Shown in pieces: positions 60,184-64,000 of a stretch of 64,000 nt of DNA. The notes below the pieces were generated by a model that worked only from the letters and a program-made list of their open reading frames with translations, was not told where the DNA came from and ran no database searches. The position numbers and the translations under genes are program-made. Source of the stretch: Rapidithrix thailandica. GTDB taxonomy: Bacteria > Bacteroidota > Bacteroidia > Cytophagales > Flammeovirgaceae. Within the stretch, counting starts at the first letter, position 1; every line of letters begins with the position of its first letter. The stretch is taken from positions 186,001 to 250,000 of the forward strand of contig NZ_JBDKWZ010000003.1 of NCBI RefSeq assembly GCF_039710355.1, in the 5' to 3' direction.

Positions 60184-60645
60184 TCAAGAGGGAAAATGCA
60201 TTTTCATACCTTCATGAGAGGCTTTAAACCCTAGTTTTTCATAAAAGCGAATGGCTTCCGGCCGTTGTTTATCCGTTGTTAGTTGAAGGACATGAGCCTT
60301 ACGGATCTTAGCTCGCTCAATCGCCCATTCCAACATCTTCTGCCCGATTCCTTGCCCCCGGATGTCTTCCCTGATCCGAACCGCTTCTAATTGGGCTCTG
60401 ATACCTCCCTGATACGTCAAGTATTGTATAAAAGTCAGTTGCAAAGTACCCATGATTTCGGAGGCTTGTTCGTCTTCCACCACCATCAATTCCTGATTAG
60501 GATCTGATACGATGTTCTCAAACGCTTGATAATATTCTTTTGGCAGCGGCTCTTGAAAACGCTCTCTTGTCTTCCCCAACACATCATTTGCCAACAGTTT
60601 CACAATGGCTGGAACGTCCTCTTTGCTGGCGATTCTAAACCTCAT
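60184..60645 (-). CDS. GNAT family N-acetyltransferase
   Basis: This 153-residue protein begins MRFRIASKEDVPAIVKLL. The acetyl-CoA motif VRIREDIRGQGIGQKMLEWA and LQLTTDKQRPEAIRFYEKLG are intact. The acceptor is unknown. It starts 11 bp after the preceding lipoprotein gene, so the two are co-transcribed. Confidence 0.9.
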   Translation of the reverse strand: MRFRIASKEDVPAIVKLLANDVLGKTRERFQEPLPKEYYQAFENIVSDPNQELMVVEDEQASEIMGTLQLTFIQYLTYQGGIRAQLEAVRIREDIRGQGIGQKMLEWAIERAKIRKAHVLQLTTDKQRPEAIRFYEKLGFKASHEGMKMHFPS

Positions 60646-60656
60646 AAAACGTTTAT

Positions 60657-61379
60657 CTATTTGGTATTGTCCTCAATAAATACAATCCGGGAATCAACCG
60701 TATCCCAATTCACTTTTTCGCTTACTAGTGTAGCTACTAAGGAATCCCGGTGGATGCGCAATGCCTCATAATGTGAATTTTCATAAAGCAAGTTGTACGC
60801 AGACTGATGCATTTTCATCGCTTTGAAAAACGCAAAATGCGCATTCGCTTTTTCAACAGTCATATTTTCGAAATCCCCCCAAATGCCAATCAACTTTTCC
60901 AAGGTAGCGTTTACATATTCTTCCCGGATTTCCAGGGTTTGCCCATTCATCATCGCCTGGACTTCTCCCAACACCAGATTGACTGTAGAATCATTTTTCT
61001 CTTGCTTCCTACGTTCCCAAAACTCCCGGTAATATTTTGTGGCTTCCTGATGCTCAGCATAGGTGAGGAGTAAAGAGTCAATCTTGGTTTTAAGAGGCGT
61101 ATTGAAATATAAATCGCCATAGATAAAAGGCGTTTCCTCCAAGATTTCTTCTGTTAAATATTTCTGGTAGAAAGACTTTTTGAGGGTTTCGTGTACGGTC
61201 AATATATTCTCCGGATTTCGAATCCATTGGTTATCCCGCACCTGAAATGAGCATAGACCGGTATAAGGAAGTTGATGTTCAATATACTGTTCTATGTTTT
61301 TTTGTTCTGTTGTTTGCTTTTGAGAATTGCACGAGAGTAAACTCCCTACAATTAGCAAGCTTAATAGTAAAAGTCTCAT
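60657..61379 (-). CDS. Lipoprotein, unknown function (240 aa)
   Basis: I start this gene at the ATG at 61379, which opens a lipoprotein signal (MRLLLLSLLIVGSLLSC). The mature protein is largely helical and charged, with no enzyme motif (EQYIEHQLPYTGLCSFQV, FFKAMKMHQSAYNLL). It is the first gene of the three-gene group with the GNAT and the AAA ATPase. A perfect -7 element TACTTTTG lies about 90 bp upstream (minus strand, 61468-61475). Confidence 0.75.
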   Translation of the reverse strand: MRLLLLSLLIVGSLLSCNSQKQTTEQKNIEQYIEHQLPYTGLCSFQVRDNQWIRNPENILTVHETLKKSFYQKYLTEEILEETPFIYGDLYFNTPLKTKIDSLLLTYAEHQEATKYYREFWERRKQEKNDSTVNLVLGEVQAMMNGQTLEIREEYVNATLEKLIGIWGDFENMTVEKANAHFAFFKAMKMHQSAYNLLYENSHYEALRIHRDSLVATLVSEKVNWDTVDSRIVFIEDNTK

Positions 61380-61467
61380 TGTAAATCGTAATCTATACCG
61401 GAGGTTATCCGATGCTTTCATCTCCCCTTTAAGGGTAAAGGTTAATTTGGATTTTCTTAATTCCTTC

Positions 61468-61475
61468 CAAAAGTA
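61468..61475 (-). promoter_or_regulatory. -7 element of the lipoprotein-GNAT-ATPase operon
   Basis: On the minus strand TACTTTTG matches TAnnTTTG exactly, about 90 bp before the ATG at 61379. No -33 element at the usual spacing is evident. Confidence 0.4.
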
Positions 61476-61598
61476 CTCAAATCCTTAGATTTAGCCCTGC
61501 AATCATCCCTTATTTGTCTTTTTCTTATCAACCCATCATGTCCCCCTTTTCCCAAAGTCGATCATAGACTCTTACTCATCCCTTCCGGCAAACCCTAC

Positions 61599-62534
61599 TT
61601 ATTCTCCGGCTGTACTAAGTTCCTGATATGTTTTATAATATTCCTCTACCGAAGGTTCTGAGCGCATGAGGCGGCTTCTTTCTTTTGAGTCAGTCATCCA
61701 ACGGTACACCCAGGAAACACCCCATTTTTTATAGTATACGTCCGGACTTTCATACACTTTATCTTCCAGGGCTTCCTCCAAACTGATAAAAGAATAGTTC
61801 TTTTGTTGAAGTTTATCCACCAAAGTAGCCAGATAATCGGCATTCAGCGTATTGTCATGGCAAAGGTAAATCTGCTTGATCTGTCTTCCGTAAAGCTTCA
61901 GGCTCAGGGAATCAAAAAAGTCGAAAAGGGCCAGTGTCTTATCAATGTAGGCCTTCCCTATAGCTTTAGCCTCTTCAGTTTTTCCTTTCTCCAGATACTG
62001 TTCATACAGATAGTTAAACATCCAATCGGAACTCTCCACGGTAAAGGGGGTAATTTGGTAATCTTTAGCCTTTAAGAACTGCTCAATTTTCGCATGTTGA
62101 AGAGAGTCTTCACCCAAATCGTTAAATGGAAAGCGGAAATACTTCAAGCGCTTACGGTATTTCAGAGCAAGTTTATCAAGCATTTTCTCTCCTTTTTCCA
62201 CATCTTCCATAAATGCGTGAAAGCCTACTTGGGAATACCGGGAATGCCGGTAAGTATGATTTCCCAAGGTGATATACTTCCGTTTGGCCCATTGCTTCAG
62301 AAGTACAAGGTTCTTTTTCGTAGAAGTATTTTTATAAAGCAAGCCTTCATTGATAAAAATAGCAACGGGTAGATCCAAAGAGTCCAATTGCTCCAACAAG
62401 CGGGATTTGAAACCATCCTTTTCATACTGATGAGTATTTGGCACATCGTCAATGGTAATAGCAACCTGCGACTGCCCCATCAGCTCCGGTAAGAGTCCGC
62501 AGAAAAGAAATATATACAGGAGTGTTATTTTCAT
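61599..62534 (-). CDS. Exported polysaccharide deacetylase-family protein
   Basis: This 311-residue protein has a signal peptide (…LPELMGQ). The NodB-homology motifs are AITIDDVP (usual TFDDGP; catalytic Asp kept), GNHTYRHSR (metal-binding histidines) and FRFPFNDLG. The last motif region is YLCHDNTLN. It is predicted to remove N- or O-acetyl groups from periplasmic or surface glycans. The Asp-Asp-Val-Pro variant of motif 1 occurs in family members of this phylum. It has no operon partner. Confidence 0.87.
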   Translation of the reverse strand: MKITLLYIFLFCGLLPELMGQSQVAITIDDVPNTHQYEKDGFKSRLLEQLDSLDLPVAIFINEGLLYKNTSTKKNLVLLKQWAKRKYITLGNHTYRHSRYSQVGFHAFMEDVEKGEKMLDKLALKYRKRLKYFRFPFNDLGEDSLQHAKIEQFLKAKDYQITPFTVESSDWMFNYLYEQYLEKGKTEEAKAIGKAYIDKTLALFDFFDSLSLKLYGRQIKQIYLCHDNTLNADYLATLVDKLQQKNYSFISLEEALEDKVYESPDVYYKKWGVSWVYRWMTDSKERSRLMRSEPSVEEYYKTYQELSTAGE

Positions 62535-62646
62535 TCTTTATTCATTGTTTTAGTATAAAAAGCATGTTTAAAATTCGTTGCGGGAACCGCCCATAACACA
62601 ACTTAAACATGCTCTCATGGCAAACTCCGGTGGTCCGGGTAAGAGG

Positions 62647-63186
62647 TCAATACTTCACTTCATAGGTAATGATCTGCAAGCCATGGTCGTACTGTTCCTG
62701 GTTTTTCAAGATCAATTGATACACCTTTTGGGTATCCGCAAATAACTTTATACCGCTTCCTTGAATAAAAGGATTGAGCTTTATTTTTAAAGTATCAATC
62801 ATTTCATTTTCTAACAGCCAACCGGCAAACACTCCTCCTCCGCACAAATATATATCCGAACCGGATTCTTCCTTAAGCGAGCGAACGGTGGCAATATCCG
62901 GAATACAAACAGTTACTTTATCAGAGGGTTTTTCCAGTTGCAGACTTTCTGAAAAAATATAATGCCTCATATGGGGATAAGCAGGCTGACCGGGTTTTAA
63001 ACCGTACTGATAGCCAAACTCATAGGTGTTTCTTCCCATAATTACCGTATCAAACTCCTTCAAGTCATTCAGATACTTTTCCACTCCACTACCCTCTTGT
63101 CTGAATCCACTGATATCATCATCAGGTCCTGAAATATACCCATCAACAGAACAAGCAACATAATAAACAATCTTTCTCATGCTCAT
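62647..63186 (-). CDS. Dihydrofolate reductase-family protein (RibD C-terminal-like)
   Basis: This 179-residue protein begins MSMRKIVYYVACSVDGYISG; the ATG at 63180 is an alternative. DTVIMGRNTYEFG and SDIYLCGGGVFAGWLLENEM are typical of YyaP/YwjB-type reductases that use NADPH. The substrate is unknown. It is cytoplasmic and monocistronic, with short intergenic regions on both sides. Confidence 0.9.
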   Translation of the reverse strand: MSMRKIVYYVACSVDGYISGPDDDISGFRQEGSGVEKYLNDLKEFDTVIMGRNTYEFGYQYGLKPGQPAYPHMRHYIFSESLQLEKPSDKVTVCIPDIATVRSLKEESGSDIYLCGGGVFAGWLLENEMIDTLKIKLNPFIQGSGIKLFADTQKVYQLILKNQEQYDHGLQIITYEVKY

Positions 63187-63423
63187 AGAATTCAGGTAAA
63201 AAAATAGCCTTTAGTCTGTTTGTATTCGAAATTATCGGAATCCGTTAGTTCTCCAAAGAAATGTTTATTTTTCTTGACAATTCATTGGGCAATCCGTTGG
63301 ATTTACCCTCCCCCCTCCGTATCCAATCCGTAGAATAACGCAAGGGTTTTAGGTACGTTTACACCAAAACTCTTGATAAAACGGTTCCGGGACTTCATCC
63401 ATAAGCAGCCATGTAAATCTTCT

Positions 63424-64000
63424 TTATTGAAACAGTTTAATGGTATAATCAAACAACTCCGGACCGCCAACCTCTCCATGCCCCGGTACTACATATTGTA
63501 TCTCAGGATATGCCTCTTTTACTTTTTGAACCGTAACCGGCCAATCTGCTGTGTTGGCATCGTTCAGATTACCTTTGCCGGCATTCATTTCTTTGATCAG
63601 ACATCCGCCAAACAACACCTGTTCTCCGGGTACATAAGTCACCACATTATCTTTGGTATGTCCTTCTCCAAAAAACGTATTCACTATTTTTTTACTCCCT
63701 ACCATTATCTCAAGGACTCCGTCAAAGCCCTTTTGAGGAATGGGATTCCCTTCTTGTCCGGCAAAAGTAATGGTTGGGTTATTTGCATACGATTCAATAT
63801 TCCGTTCATGGAAAGCATTTAACCCTCCTAAACAATCATCGTGAAAGTGTGTGGCCACCACCGCTTTGATTTTACAATCCAACTCCTTTTCCACCCATTC
63901 GATCAATTCCACCGAAACCGAATCGGTAGAAGGGGTATCGAAAATCACCGCTTCCCCTTGGTCTTTCACAATCAATCCATTACAAGGAAAGTTACCGTAA
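63424..64000 (-). CDS. Subclass B1-type metallo-beta-lactamase-family protein (partial, cut by window edge)
   Basis: The reading frame continues beyond the right edge; the visible start at a TTG (63975) is internal. The first readable residues, YGNFPCNGLIVKDQGEAVIF, correspond to the region after the signal of B1 enzymes. The zinc motifs are HFHDDCLGG (first zinc, with Asp), GEGHTKDNVV, GGCLIKEMNAG (Cys of the second zinc) and VPGHGEVGG, all in B1 order and spacing. B1 enzymes hydrolyse beta-lactams, including carbapenems. Whether this one does is unknown. Confidence 0.85.
   Translation of the reverse strand, partial: YGNFPCNGLIVKDQGEAVIFDTPSTDSVSVELIEWVEKELDCKIKAVVATHFHDDCLGGLNAFHERNIESYANNPTITFAGQEGNPIPQKGFDGVLEIMVGSKKIVNTFFGEGHTKDNVVTYVPGEQVLFGGCLIKEMNAGKGNLNDANTADWPVTVQKVKEAYPEIQYVVPGHGEVGGPELFDYTIKLFQ

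Overview
This window looks like chromosome from a member of the Bacteroidota, probably a Cytophagales-type marine or soil bacterium. The lineage guess is mine; the phylum is well supported. The evidence includes a TonB-dependent receptor with an N-terminal carboxypeptidase-regulatory-like domain and a secreted nuclease ending in a type IX secretion sorting domain. There is also a type VI TssD of the Bacteroidota subtype, a tmRNA whose tag reads GENNYAMAA, promoter elements of the TAnnTTTG type and A-rich translation starts.

Layout. 1-6.1 kb: TonB receptor, exported GH2 beta-galactosidase, tRNA-Arg(CCG). 6.1-12.3 kb, minus strand: an NSS transporter with a 35-residue MetS-like small subunit, a permease resembling AmpG with a large non-membrane insertion, and a membrane-anchored metallophosphoesterase. 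12.7-16.7 kb: two small proteins and a secreted propeller-amidohydrolase. 17.06-17.46 kb: tmRNA (ssrA).

17.45-27.53 kb is a mobile element integrated at the 3' end of ssrA. It is bounded by the 14-bp direct repeat CCTGCGACTCCACA. It carries a tyrosine integrase, a gpII-like replication protein with a zinc finger, a Rha-like protein, dUTPase and two HTH proteins. No capsid or conjugation genes are visible. Its cargo, on the opposite strand, is a type VI TssD (Hcp) fused to an M91-like zinc metallopeptidase, followed by two paralogous lipoproteins that are likely immunity proteins. Next comes a relic of a second effector's tail and a truncated immunity-like start. This mobile effector-immunity locus, with its scar of cassette turnover, is the most interesting system here.

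27.6-39.2 kb is an accessory stretch of lipoproteins, an exported beta-propeller/acetolactate decarboxylase fusion, four GNAT-type or related small enzymes, a Crp-family regulator, a decayed cupredoxin gene and an oxidoreductase. 40-45.8 kb is a complete RND tripartite efflux operon. 45.9-47.9 kb is an AraC regulator, a tautomerase and an atypical SDR lacking the usual tyrosine. 48-55.7 kb holds lipoproteins, an MBOAT/SGNH acylation pair and a cytoplasmic propeller. 56-64 kb holds the T9SS nuclease, an AAA ATPase/GNAT/lipoprotein set, a polysaccharide deacetylase, a RibD-like reductase and, cut by the window edge, a subclass B1-type metallo-beta-lactamase.
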